A stretch of DNA of 64,000 nt from Halobacteriovoraceae bacterium (GCA_002713145.1 PAVS01000001.1:373632-437631), one strand, 5' to 3'; counted from the stretch's first letter, positions 52,494-61,185 are shown. Made by a program: numbers and translations. The notes: generated from the letters alone by a model not told the origin.

Positions 52494-52979
52494 ATGTATG
52501 AAATTGGAACCTATGTTGTTTGCCCAGGCCACGGAGTAGGACAAGTTTTGAACTTGGAAGAAAAAGATTTGGGTGGCGAAAAGAAGGCTTTCTACATTAT
52601 CAAAATCATCTCTAATGGAATGACCATAATGGTTCCATCAGACAAGAAAGATGGAATTAGAGAGTTAGTTACTGATCAAGAAATAAATGAAGTATTTGAA
52701 CTGTTAAATACTCACGATGTGAAAGTAGATAATTCTACTTGGAACAGAAGGCATCGCGATTATCTGGCCAAGGTTAAAACCGGCTCTTTAGTTGAGATTG
52801 CTGATGTTTTGAGATCGCTTTTCTTATTAAAGAATATGAAAAAACTTTCTTTCGGCGAACGAAAAATGATGGATCAATGTAAAGATCTCATTATTAAAGA
52901 AATTGCCATCTCTACAGGTGAAGCGGAGGGATCGATTGGGACTAAGATTGAATCTTGTTTTGATGCTCCTGAAGCCTAA
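52494..52979 (+). CDS. CarD/CdnL-family transcription regulator
   Basis: A 161-residue protein that should bind RNA polymerase beta and stabilise open complexes. The N-terminal CarD/TRCF RID domain is at about 1-65 (YEIGTYVVCPGHGVGQV, then FYIIKI and MTIMVPSDK). The rest is helical and includes the DNA-contacting region (WNRRHRDYLAKVKTGSL, then LRSLFLLKNMKKLSFGERKMM). This matches CdnL, the essential form of Myxococcus, and not the longer CarD with an HMGA tail. Own promoter and terminator, so it is a single transcript. Confidence 0.93.
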   Translation: MYEIGTYVVCPGHGVGQVLNLEEKDLGGEKKAFYIIKIISNGMTIMVPSDKKDGIRELVTDQEINEVFELLNTHDVKVDNSTWNRRHRDYLAKVKTGSLVEIADVLRSLFLLKNMKKLSFGERKMMDQCKDLIIKEIAISTGEAEGSIGTKIESCFDAPEA

Positions 52980-53016
52980 TACATAGCAATAAGAAGAAAA
53001 AGAATAGAAGAGTTTT

Positions 53017-53048
53017 AAAAAGGGCCTGGTGACGGGCCCTTTTTTTTT
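53017..53048 (+). terminator. Intrinsic terminator of the carD-like gene
   Basis: AAAAAGGGCC (53017-53026, with A run) pairs with GGCCC plus T run (53035-53048); loop 8 nt. It is 38 bp after the stop and 31 bp before the gltX ATG. Confidence 0.9.
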
Positions 53049-53078
53049 GGATATAACATCTATTGACCAGGAGATATT

Positions 53079-54509
53079 ATGACCACACGTGTAAGATTCG
53101 CCCCCAGTCCTACGGGAAACCTCCATATTGGTGGTGCGAGGACAGCTTTATATAATTACGTTTTTGCTAAGGCGACCCAAGGAAGATATATCCTGAGGAT
53201 CGAAGATACTGACAGAGAAAGATCCACCAAAGAATTCGAAGAGTCACAGATTGATGATATGAAGTGGCTTGGACTGGCCCATGACGAAGGACCAGGTGTT
53301 GGAGGTGAATATGGTCCTTATCACCAATTCGAGCGAGTCGAAATTTATCAAAAATTTGCCCAGCAATTATTAGATGAGGGAAAAGCCTTTTATGATTTTT
53401 GTTCTGATGAAGAACTGGCTGAGATGGCCCGAAAAAATAAAGAAGAAGGTACACCTCCTTACACTGGTAAATGGCGAGAAGAATCCCATTGGGAAGAAGC
53501 CAAGTCAAAAATCGCAGCGGGAGAAGTTGCACCGATTAGATTTAAAGTTCCTCCTGGTGATGTGAGTTTTACTGACCATGTCAGGGGAGATGTAAAATTT
53601 CCTGAGGGGATGGTCGGAGATTTCGTCATTATGCGAACAAACGGTGTTGGGACTTATAATTTTTGCAATGTCATAGATGATCATCAACATAAAATCACTC
53701 ATGTGATTCGCGGTGAAGATCATGTGAATAATACCTTGAGACAAGTCCTTCTTTATCAAGCTTTTGGTTTTTCTATGCCAGAATTTGCTCACGTCTCACT
53801 TCTTATTGGCAAAGATCGACAAAAACTTTCAAAGCGTCATGGTGCTACTAGTGTTAAGCAATATCGAGAAGAAGGTTATTTACCTGAAGCACTCGCAAAT
53901 TATCTTTGCCTTCTTGGTTGGTCACACCCAGAGGAAAGAGATGTTTTCACTATCAATGAAATGGCAGAGGTTTTTGATTTAAAACGTTTTTCTAAAGCTC
54001 ATGCTATTTATGATATAGATAAACTCAAATACATAAATTCCCAGCATATTAAAATGATGGATGAGCAATCTCTGTTTGATCGAGCGGGTGCTTATATTGC
54101 CAAAGACTCATTTTACCATCAGCAATCTAAAGAATGGCAGCAAAAGTTTTTGAATTTGTATCAAGAAAAAATTCAGCTTTTTCCTGAGCTTAATGAATAT
54201 GTGGCCCAGTTAACTTCTACTGAGTTGATTATGGATGATACTTTAAAAGAGATCTTTTCATGGGAGAGCACTCCTCAAATAAAAGATTATGTAACTCAGG
54301 AGTTAGCAGAAGTATCTTCCGAGTATCTTTCTGAAGAGATTTTGGGAGAATGGATGGATTACTGCAAAAAAGAACTTAAAATAAAGGGAAAACCACTTTT
54401 TATGGGATTTAGAGGAGTGCTTACAGGCCAAAATCATGGGCCAGACTTGAAACCACTGATAGCTCTTACTCCCGTTGAAGTATTAAAGAAAAGAATGGCG
54501 AGTCTATAA
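53079..54509 (+). CDS. gltX: Glutamyl-tRNA synthetase
   Basis: Charges tRNA-Glu. It has 476 residues, class Ia. HIGH-type motif is NLHIGGARTALYNY, and KMSKS-type motif is KLSKRHGA. The catalytic domain and the C-terminal helical anticodon-binding domain are complete. A strong CAGGAG ribosome-binding site precedes ATG 53079. The next gene, glnS, starts on the base after its stop. Confidence 0.97.
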   Translation: MTTRVRFAPSPTGNLHIGGARTALYNYVFAKATQGRYILRIEDTDRERSTKEFEESQIDDMKWLGLAHDEGPGVGGEYGPYHQFERVEIYQKFAQQLLDEGKAFYDFCSDEELAEMARKNKEEGTPPYTGKWREESHWEEAKSKIAAGEVAPIRFKVPPGDVSFTDHVRGDVKFPEGMVGDFVIMRTNGVGTYNFCNVIDDHQHKITHVIRGEDHVNNTLRQVLLYQAFGFSMPEFAHVSLLIGKDRQKLSKRHGATSVKQYREEGYLPEALANYLCLLGWSHPEERDVFTINEMAEVFDLKRFSKAHAIYDIDKLKYINSQHIKMMDEQSLFDRAGAYIAKDSFYHQQSKEWQQKFLNLYQEKIQLFPELNEYVAQLTSTELIMDDTLKEIFSWESTPQIKDYVTQELAEVSSEYLSEEILGEWMDYCKKELKIKGKPLFMGFRGVLTGQNHGPDLKPLIALTPVEVLKKRMASL

Positions 54510-56201
54510 ATGGAAAGAATACCTACGACAAAAAAAGAACATCGAAACTTTATAGAGAATATTGTCGCTCAGGATCTTGAAGCAGGAAAACATGATGGTT
54601 GGATTGTGACAAGGTTTCCACCTGAGCCAAATGGTTATTTGCATATTGGTCATGCTAAGGCGATTTGTTTAAGTCATGGTCTCGCTTGGAATAATGCTCC
54701 AAAGTCTAGATTTCATTTAAGATTCGATGATACAAATCCAGAAAAAGAAGAAACTGAATATGTTGAAGCTATCAAGCAAGATATCAAATGGCTTGGAGCT
54801 GACTGGAAAGAGAATCTATTCTTTGCCTCTGATTATTTTGATAAACTGTTCGCTTTTGCGGTTGAACTCATCAAGAAAGGTCTAGCCTACGTTGATGATG
54901 AAGATGGAGAAACGATAGCTCAAAAAAGAGGAAGCTTCGAGAAGCCAGGCGAAAATTCACCCTTTAGAGATCGCTCAGTTGAAGAGAACCTGAAACTTTT
55001 TCAAGAAATGAAAGATGGAAAGTATGGCGATGGAGAAAAAGTTCTTCGAGCTAAAATTGATATGGCTTCAAATTTCATGTGTATGCGGGATCCATTATTA
55101 TATCGAATCAGACATGTGGAACACCATCGCACAGGAAAAGAGTGGTGTATCTATCCTCTCTATGATTTCACACATGGTTTAAGTGACGCGATTGAAGGGA
55201 TTACTCATTCGTTATGTTCATTAGAATTTCAAGATAATAGAAGACTCTATGACTGGTTCATTGAAAATGTTTCAGCACCTAGTCGCCCTCATCAATATGA
55301 ATTCGCGAGACTTAATTTAGATTACACAGTCATGAGTAAAAGAAAATTTATTCAACTTGTTGAAGAGAAGCATGTGGACGGTTGGGATGATCCACGAATG
55401 GCCACCATCTCAGGTATGCGCAGGAGAGGTTATCCCGCAGCAGCGATCAGAAACTTCATGGAGCAAATTGGAGTTGGAAAAGAGAATACGACTATTGAAC
55501 TCTCAATCCTTGAAGCAAATGTAAGAGATGAACTGAATCGAACCACCAAAAGGTGCCTAGGTGTACTGGACCCAATTAAAGTAACGATCACTAATTGGGA
55601 AAAAGATGATCATATTATAGAGGCTCCTTTTCATCCTCAAGACGAGAGTTTTGGGAGCCGTCAAATTACTTTTGGAAGAGAGCTCTATATTGATGCAAGT
55701 GATTTTATGGAAGATCCTCCAAGTCCTAAAAAATGGTTTCGTTTGGGTCCAGGTCGTTCTGTCAGGCTTCGTTATGGTTATGTCATTACCTGTGATGAAT
55801 TCGTTAAAGATGACTCTGGCAAAGTGGTGGAGCTTAAATGTCGGTATTATGAGGATTCATTTGGTGGAAAGCAACCAGCTGATCTTGAGAAAAAGGTAAA
55901 AGGAATTATTCATTGGGTGAACGCGAAAGAAGCCGTGGATGTAGAAGTTAGACTCTACGATAGACTTTTTAAACATCCAAACCCAGCGAGTGTAGATAAT
56001 TTTTTAAATGAAATAAATCCAGAATCATTGCAAATTATAAGGGCTAAGGTGGAGCCTTATTTGTCTCAGGCCAACCCTGGTGAGCAGTTCCAATTCGAGA
56101 GAATGGGTTATTTTACCGTTGATACCAAGTACTCAAAGCTAAATGTGCCCGTATTTAATCGGACAGTAGAACTAAGAGATACTTGGAGTAAAAATGTCTG
56201 A
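54510..56201 (+). CDS. glnS: Glutaminyl-tRNA synthetase
   Basis: Charges tRNA-Gln directly. It has 563 residues. The HIGH motif is NGYLHIGHAKAICL, KMSKS is VMSKRKFIQL, and the two C-terminal beta-barrels that read the anticodon are present. Its presence implies this bacterium does not need the transamidation route for Gln-tRNA. It is directly adjacent to gltX (0 bp) with no ribosome-binding site of its own, and overlaps the following response-regulator gene by 8 bp. Confidence 0.97.
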   Translation: MERIPTTKKEHRNFIENIVAQDLEAGKHDGWIVTRFPPEPNGYLHIGHAKAICLSHGLAWNNAPKSRFHLRFDDTNPEKEETEYVEAIKQDIKWLGADWKENLFFASDYFDKLFAFAVELIKKGLAYVDDEDGETIAQKRGSFEKPGENSPFRDRSVEENLKLFQEMKDGKYGDGEKVLRAKIDMASNFMCMRDPLLYRIRHVEHHRTGKEWCIYPLYDFTHGLSDAIEGITHSLCSLEFQDNRRLYDWFIENVSAPSRPHQYEFARLNLDYTVMSKRKFIQLVEEKHVDGWDDPRMATISGMRRRGYPAAAIRNFMEQIGVGKENTTIELSILEANVRDELNRTTKRCLGVLDPIKVTITNWEKDDHIIEAPFHPQDESFGSRQITFGRELYIDASDFMEDPPSPKKWFRLGPGRSVRLRYGYVITCDEFVKDDSGKVVELKCRYYEDSFGGKQPADLEKKVKGIIHWVNAKEAVDVEVRLYDRLFKHPNPASVDNFLNEINPESLQIIRAKVEPYLSQANPGEQFQFERMGYFTVDTKYSKLNVPVFNRTVELRDTWSKNV

Positions 56202-56730
56202 TGAAACAATTGTATTTAGTATAGAGAGAATTAACCTCGAAGGAACTATCGTGAGCTCTCTTCAAAACTTTCTCGTTATTGAGGATGAGGGGGGAATTCT
56301 AGAACTTATTGAGGGATTTCTAGAGATCATTGGTTTCAAAGGAAAAATTCACAAGGCTCAAAATCTTGATGAAGCCAAAAAGTTTTTAAAATATGAAAAA
56401 GTTGATTTCATCATTTCAGATTGGAATCTTCCAGATGGAGAGGGAATCTCATTATTAAAAGCCATTAGAAAGTCTAAAAGATACTTTGAAATTCCTTTTT
56501 TGATGGTCACAGGAGATGATTCTGTGGATTCGATGATATTATCATCACAGTACGGAAGCTCTGACTATTTAGTTAAGCCGTTCACATTAAATGACTTCAA
56601 ACATAAATTGGCTGAAGCATGGAGAACTCACACTATTCCGACCCAAGAGAAAATCTATGAGCTCGAGCAAAAGATAGTTGAACTGCTTGAGGAAAATGAA
56701 AGCTTAAAAGAGCAGTTGGCTAAAAAGTAA
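56194..56730 (+). CDS. Response regulator: receiver plus coiled-coil tail
   Basis: A 178-residue single-receiver protein. The acidic pair is Glu30-Asp31, the phospho-acceptor Asp76 (IISDWNLPDGEG), Thr106 and Lys128 (YLVKPF); all are present, so it should be phosphorylated. There is no DNA-binding domain. After the receiver there is a 30-residue coiled coil (IYELEQKIVELLEENESLKE) that may dimerise or dock to a partner. The first 24 residues precede the receiver core. It overlaps glnS by 8 bp. No kinase gene is adjacent. Confidence 0.92.
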   Translation: MSDETIVFSIERINLEGTIVSSLQNFLVIEDEGGILELIEGFLEIIGFKGKIHKAQNLDEAKKFLKYEKVDFIISDWNLPDGEGISLLKAIRKSKRYFEIPFLMVTGDDSVDSMILSSQYGSSDYLVKPFTLNDFKHKLAEAWRTHTIPTQEKIYELEQKIVELLEENESLKEQLAKK

Positions 56731-56733
56731 TAA

Positions 56734-56761
56734 AAAAACCCCTCTTTCGAGGGGCTTTTTG
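56734..56761 (+). terminator. Intrinsic terminator of gltX-glnS-response regulator
   Basis: CCCCTC (56739-56744) pairs with GAGGGG (56749-56754), with an A run before and CTTTTT after. It starts just after the response-regulator stop. Confidence 0.9.
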
Positions 56762-56783
56762 TATGAGAAAATTATTACAGTGA

Positions 56784-57662
56784 TTATAAAGCTTCAGGCT
56801 TGAACCAGCAAAGTGGTCTATTCCCTAGAGATTCACCATCCGCTCTATTACAGCTTCCAGCCATAACGTCTTCTTGATCCACATCTACCATTTCTGAAAG
56901 ACCACAAAGAGCCCCGTTATAGTAAGTATCTAGACGACACTGAGTTGCAGGGTGGTTGTGATTATGTCTTGAAACTTCATTAGAATCTGGAGTTTCAAAA
57001 TCTGGTTCAGTTGATTGATTTCTTAGAGCTTGAAAAAGTTTAGCAGTGCTAAGTCCAGCCATGGCACCTCTTTGACAAATGAGTCTGTCTTCAACATCAG
57101 AGAATTGTGCATTACAATTATTAACAACAACTTCTGGAACAGTCATTGTCGCTAGCATTGCTGCATGATCTTCACCTCTCCATGATTTTCTTAAACATTT
57201 AAGAGTCGCCCAGTAGTCTGCTTGTCCCTCATTTGTTGCCCATCTAGGAGTTCCCATCCAAGAAGTTTTCTTAGGTGCTCCACCAATATGATGACCAATT
57301 TCGTGACATACAACTAATTCAAATCCATCAGATGTAATAGTCTCGTGTCTTGCAAGACCACCAAACATATGGATAAACCATGTGTCACCAGTTTGACTCG
57401 CATAAGCATTTACTGTTCCGTCATCCCAATTACGGTTAACTTCTAAAGTTTTCCCTTCCGCAGCAACAATCGGCTCGTAAATTTTCATTACTTTATCGAT
57501 AGATGCATTGAATTGTGCTTCGTCGATTGTGCTGACACTCTTTGCATTTGTTCCGATCCAAAGATTATTGTCTTCAACAATTCCTTTAGTTCCGTCTACT
57601 GTACATGCAAAAGAAGCCGTCGTGGCTAACATTGTTGTGGTTAATAGTACCTTTCTTAACAT
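56784..57662 (-). CDS. Secreted zinc metalloprotease-like protein
   Basis: A 292-residue exported protein. Signal peptide is at about 1-19 (MLRKVLLTTTMLATTASFA), with Cys right after it. The zinc motif is VCHEIGHHIGG (His120, Glu121, His124). The third ligand is probably Glu145 in TNEGQADYW, an ExxAD-type motif as in gluzincins (M48-like). Several Cys in the mature part suggest disulfides. Start ATG 57662 follows GGAGGA at good spacing; the ATG at 57674 has no site. It is probably monocistronic. A role in protein digestion outside the cell is inference. Confidence 0.85.
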   Translation of the reverse strand: MLRKVLLTTTMLATTASFACTVDGTKGIVEDNNLWIGTNAKSVSTIDEAQFNASIDKVMKIYEPIVAAEGKTLEVNRNWDDGTVNAYASQTGDTWFIHMFGGLARHETITSDGFELVVCHEIGHHIGGAPKKTSWMGTPRWATNEGQADYWATLKCLRKSWRGEDHAAMLATMTVPEVVVNNCNAQFSDVEDRLICQRGAMAGLSTAKLFQALRNQSTEPDFETPDSNEVSRHNHNHPATQCRLDTYYNGALCGLSEMVDVDQEDVMAGSCNRADGESLGNRPLCWFKPEAL

Positions 57663-57719
57663 AATATCCTCCATGATAATTTTTTTTGGTGCCTATCTTT
57701 TTTATTCCGTTAAATTTTG

Positions 57720-57732
57720 ATCAGGTCCTGAT
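57720..57732. promoter_or_regulatory. Palindrome between the metalloprotease and COG3323 genes
   Basis: ATCAGG-T-CCTGAT is a perfect 13-bp palindrome in the divergent 174-bp gap, about 60 bp from the metalloprotease start. It is a candidate operator. No clear promoter boxes are next to it. Confidence 0.3.
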
Positions 57733-57836
57733 GATATTTTTCCCTAGTTGAGAAAAAGCTGTCTAGTATTTTGCAGTTATGTAAGTTAATGTTTGTTAGC
57801 CCTTTGTTAACCGATACCTACGCTCGGAGATCAACT

Positions 57837-58157
57837 ATGTTTAAATTGATATTCTATGTTCCTGAAGATAGCTCTGAGGAAGTTAAGTCCGCGGTTTTTA
57901 AAACGGGTGCAGGGACTCTTGGGCATTATTCACATTGCAGTTGGCAGACTTTGGGCGTTGGTCAATTCAAGCCGCTTGAAGGTGCAAGTCCAACTTTGGG
58001 AGAGGTTAATACCTTAGAAAAAGTACCTGAGCTTAGAGTTGAGGTATTATGCACCAAAAGCCAAGTCAAACCTGCGATATCAGCTTTGAAGCAGGCTCAT
58101 CCCTATGAAGAAGTGGCTTTTGAAGTTGTAAGTGTTTTGAATCACGAATTTGAGTAG
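57837..58157 (+). CDS. COG3323 PII-fold (YqfO/NIF3 C-terminal-like) protein
   Basis: A 106-residue protein with the fold that is inserted in many NIF3/YqfO proteins. Diagnostic motifs are YVPEDSSEEVKSAVF, GTLGHYSHCSW and QFKPLEGASPTLG, with AHPYEEVAFEV at the end. The function is not known; it may sense a metabolite or metal. ATG 57837 is preferred, with GGAGA upstream; the open frame to 57771 is longer than the family needs. It is a separate gene 56 bp before the cupredoxin. Confidence 0.9.
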   Translation: MFKLIFYVPEDSSEEVKSAVFKTGAGTLGHYSHCSWQTLGVGQFKPLEGASPTLGEVNTLEKVPELRVEVLCTKSQVKPAISALKQAHPYEEVAFEVVSVLNHEFE

Positions 58158-58179
58158 TATCTGACTAAAGAACTTTCTC

Positions 58180-58209
58180 AATCCTTCCGAATAGATAGCC
58201 GAAAGGATT
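58180..58209 (+). promoter_or_regulatory. Hairpin covering the SD of the cupredoxin-like gene
   Basis: AATCCTT (58180-58186) pairs with AAGGATT (58203-58209), a perfect 7-bp stem with a 16-nt loop. The second arm holds the ribosome-binding site AAAGGA before GTG 58214. A flanking CTTTC / GAAAG pair (near 58173 and 58215) could extend it past the start codon. Confidence 0.4.
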
Positions 58210-58213
58210 TATT

Positions 58214-58654
58214 GTGAAAGGATTATACTTATTAATTTTTCTTAGTTTTCAAGCCGTTGCGATAGACTTCGATGAAAAATACTATGAACAGCCTGTTCGT
58301 GAAGTCTCAGTCATTGTCACCGAGACAGGTTTTTTTCCCGATCAAATGATGGCCTTTGAAGGGGAAAAATTAAAATTTTTTATCACCTCTACCTCAAAAA
58401 AATCTCAATGTATGGTGCTTCAAAAGCATGAGTTTTTTGTTGCCGCAGAAAGAGGGGTAATTAATCAAGCTGATGTCACTGTGGATAGACCTGGTAAATT
58501 TAAATTCTATTGCCCTTCTTTTGGGCATGAAGGTTGGTTAACTGTATTTAAAAAAGGCAAGGCTAGTGATGAAATTCGAAAACCAGCTAGCGTAGATGAT
58601 GATAAACCTAAATATTGGATCCCGAGAGATTACGATGGAGCGGAAAGTAGATGA
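58214..58654 (+). CDS. Cupredoxin-like secreted protein
   Basis: A 146-residue exported protein. Signal peptide is at about 1-16 (MKGLYLLIFLSFQAVA). The mature part is a single beta-sandwich of cupredoxin type: VIVTETGFFPDQMMAFEGE, then FYCPSFGHEGWLTV near the end. A Cys and a His are in the position of copper ligands, but the usual Met is absent, so copper binding is uncertain. The C-terminal tail is charged and ends close to a Trp-Ile-Pro motif. GTG 58214 is the start. It overlaps cpaF (ATGA). Confidence 0.75.
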   Translation: MKGLYLLIFLSFQAVAIDFDEKYYEQPVREVSVIVTETGFFPDQMMAFEGEKLKFFITSTSKKSQCMVLQKHEFFVAAERGVINQADVTVDRPGKFKFYCPSFGHEGWLTVFKKGKASDEIRKPASVDDDKPKYWIPRDYDGAESR

Positions 58655-59796
58655 GTGAATTTTTACGTGACTTATTAGACTCCCAACTCTCACCAATTAA
58701 GGATTTATTAGATGATCCAGATGTATCTGAGATTATGATCAATGGTCACTCCGAAATCTTTATTGAGCGAGGAGGATTGATTCTTCCAGTTCCTAATAAA
58801 TTTCAAGATGAGATGACTTTGAGAGCTGCCATGATTGCGATTGCAAGATCTGTTAAGAGAAATCTTGATGAAGATCATCCAAGATTGGATGCTAGACTTC
58901 AGGATGGATCCAGAGTTGCAGTTGTCTTAGATGGTCCTTCAAGAAATGGAACAATCTGTGCCATTAGAAAATTTAAAAAAGAGAAGCTTCGCCTTACTGA
59001 TCTTGTAAAGTTTAATTCAATCTCTTCAGATGCTGCAAGGTTTTTAGATCGTTGTATGTATATTGGAGTGAACACTCTTGTTAGTGGGGGAACTGGATCA
59101 GGTAAAACAACTATGCTTAATATTTTAGGTTCTAAAATGCCTGATACGCAAAGACTTTTAGTCATTGAAGACTCAGCTGAGCTACAAATTAAAGCGAATC
59201 ACGTCGTTCAACTCGAAGCTCAAAAAGCAGACCCGAGCGAAGGAAAAATAGAAGTGACCATTCGTGAATTGATGGAATCGGCTCTAAGGCTCAGACCTGA
59301 TAGGATTATTGTCGGAGAGGTAAGAGGGCCTGAGGCGCTGGATCTTCTCAATGCTATGGGGACTGGACATGATGGTTCGATGGGAACTGTTCACTCAAAC
59401 TCGCCCTTAGATGCCTGTACCCGTATGGAAACATTATGTTTAATGGGAGAGACTAAAATCCCACCTGATGCAATTAGAAAAATGATTGGTTCTACTATTC
59501 AGCTTATTGTTCAATGTAGTAGGTACCATGATGGGGGAAGAAGAACCTCGCATATTTCCGAAGTTCTCGGAGTTGATGAGCATGGCCGCTATATCGTAAA
59601 AGACATTTTTCGTTGGGTACAAAAAGGTCGTGATCCAGAGACGAAAAAAATTATCGGAGAGATGGTACCTTGTGGATATGTTCCCACCTTCTATCCTCAG
59701 TTTGTCACCAATAGACTTGATATTAAAAAATCTATGTTTAAGCCGCCTGAATGGGCAGTTCCTCATCTTTTAGCTGAGAGAAAGAAAGTAGCTTAA
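58651..59796 (+). CDS. cpaF: CpaF-type secretion ATPase
   Basis: A 381-residue hexameric ATPase of the type II/IV secretion family, CpaF/TadA branch. The N-terminal domain is SPIKDLLDDPDVSEIMINGH. Walker A is SGGTGSGKTTML, the Asp box VIEDSAEL, Walker B and the His box RPDRIIVGEVRGPEAL with MGTGHDGSMGTVHSNS. No pilin, TadB/C or secretin gene is next to it; instead it is fused by overlap to a cupredoxin-like gene. It may serve a distant Tad pilus or a FHA-type system. Confidence 0.92.
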   Translation: MSEFLRDLLDSQLSPIKDLLDDPDVSEIMINGHSEIFIERGGLILPVPNKFQDEMTLRAAMIAIARSVKRNLDEDHPRLDARLQDGSRVAVVLDGPSRNGTICAIRKFKKEKLRLTDLVKFNSISSDAARFLDRCMYIGVNTLVSGGTGSGKTTMLNILGSKMPDTQRLLVIEDSAELQIKANHVVQLEAQKADPSEGKIEVTIRELMESALRLRPDRIIVGEVRGPEALDLLNAMGTGHDGSMGTVHSNSPLDACTRMETLCLMGETKIPPDAIRKMIGSTIQLIVQCSRYHDGGRRTSHISEVLGVDEHGRYIVKDIFRWVQKGRDPETKKIIGEMVPCGYVPTFYPQFVTNRLDIKKSMFKPPEWAVPHLLAERKKVA

Positions 59797-59824
59797 AATC
59801 TATTTACAGCAACTGTGTTTTAAA

Positions 59825-59897
59825 GTGACGCAATAAGGCTATTCAAAATCTGGCTCCTTATTTAATATGTTGGCAAACAATCAATAAGGAGCGTCAC
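59825..59897 (+). promoter_or_regulatory. Enolase leader with three mutually pairing segments
   Basis: Segment 2, GCTCCTTATT (59853-59862), is perfectly complementary to segment 3, AATAAGGAGC (59883-59892), which contains the eno ribosome-binding site: a 10-bp stem with a 20-nt loop. Segment 1 has AATAAGG (59832-59838), which can pair with CCTTATT of segment 2 (7 bp) and so release segment 3. It also has GTGACGC (59825-59831), which pairs with GCGTCAC (59891-59897) at the start of eno. The sequence has the plan of a two-state translational switch; the signal is unknown. Confidence 0.5.
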
Positions 59898-59898
59898 C

Positions 59899-61185
59899 AT
59901 GTCTAAGATAACTCGCATTCAGGCCCGTCAAATTCTTGATTCTCGGGGAAACCCAACTGTGGAAGTCGATCTTTACACAGAAACTGGTGCCATGGGGCGA
60001 GCCTCTGTACCTTCAGGAGCATCGACGGGATCTCGTGAAGCTTTAGAGTTACGCGACGGTGATAAAGATTATTTTCTTGGCAAATCTGTTCGTAAAGCGA
60101 TAGCGAACATCAATGATAAGATTGCTCCAGGTGTTGTAGGAATGGAAGTTAGTGAGCTTCGTGCCATCGATCAAAAAATGCTTGATATGGATGGAACTGA
60201 TTTCAAGAATAATCTAGGGGCAAATGCCATGCTAGCAGTATCAATGGCAAGCTGTCGCGCGGGAGCAATAGAAGCTAGTAAGTCCCTGTATAAATACCTA
60301 AGAGAGAATTTAAAAAGTCCTAATGCCGTAGGATATTTACGTCATCCGGCGCCTCTTATGAATATTGTCAATGGAGGAGAGCACGCTTCAAATAATCTTG
60401 ATATTCAAGAATTTATGATTGTCCCTCATCTGAAAAAATCTTTTTCTGAAAATCTACGTGCTGGAGTTGAAGTCTTTCATCACCTAAAAAAAGTTTTATC
60501 CGCAAAAGGATACTCAACTAATGTAGGAGATGAGGGGGGATTTGCACCTGATCTTCAATCAAATGAAGAATGTTTTGAATGTATAAAAGAGGCGATTGAA
60601 AATGCGGGGTATAAATTTGGAGATGAGATTTCAATCTCTCTAGATTGTGCTGCCTCTGAGTTTTATAATAAAGACTCTGGTATGTATCGTATGAATGGTG
60701 AGGACTATACAACGGATCAGTTGATTACATATTATGAAAACTTGGTTGATACATTACCTATTTATTCAATTGAAGATGGACTTGATGAAAGTGATCATAG
60801 CGGTTGGACTGAGATGACGAAAAGACTTGGAAAGAAAACGGTTCTTGTGGGGGATGATCTTTTTGTGACAAACGCTAGAATTTTTAAAACAGGAATTGAA
60901 AACGGTGAGGCCAATGCGATCTTAGTTAAGATCAATCAAATTGGAACGATATCAGAGACATTTGATACTTTATCTTTAGCTTATGATTCTAATTATAAGG
61001 CGATCATTTCACATCGATCAGGTGAGACAGCAGATGATTTTATTGCTGACTTAGCTGTTGCTACTGGTGCTGGACATATAAAAACCGGCTCTGCATCTAG
61101 GTCTGATCGAATTGAAAAGTACAACCAACTGCTTAGAATTGAAGAGGAAATGGCAGAAAATGCTCAGTTCGACCCTATAAAGTAG
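59899..61185 (+). CDS. eno: Enolase
   Basis: Glycolytic enzyme converting 2-phosphoglycerate to phosphoenolpyruvate; Mg2+-dependent. It has 428 residues. Motifs are RQILDSRGNPTVEVDL, VPSGASTGSREALELRD, GGEHASNNLDIQEFM, GDEGGFAPDL, the metal Asp in SLDCAASEFY and SIEDGLDESD, and the catalytic Lys in AILVKINQIGT with SHRSGETADD. ATG 59899 follows AAGGAG. Downstream is a 2H-like gene. The leader is unusual (see 59825-59897). Confidence 0.98.
   Translation: MSKITRIQARQILDSRGNPTVEVDLYTETGAMGRASVPSGASTGSREALELRDGDKDYFLGKSVRKAIANINDKIAPGVVGMEVSELRAIDQKMLDMDGTDFKNNLGANAMLAVSMASCRAGAIEASKSLYKYLRENLKSPNAVGYLRHPAPLMNIVNGGEHASNNLDIQEFMIVPHLKKSFSENLRAGVEVFHHLKKVLSAKGYSTNVGDEGGFAPDLQSNEECFECIKEAIENAGYKFGDEISISLDCAASEFYNKDSGMYRMNGEDYTTDQLITYYENLVDTLPIYSIEDGLDESDHSGWTEMTKRLGKKTVLVGDDLFVTNARIFKTGIENGEANAILVKINQIGTISETFDTLSLAYDSNYKAIISHRSGETADDFIADLAVATGAGHIKTGSASRSDRIEKYNQLLRIEEEMAENAQFDPIK

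Noticed and set aside
53167-53532. 121-residue minus-strand frame in gltX
   Set aside because: Shadow of gltX, with no ribosome-binding site or recognisable family.
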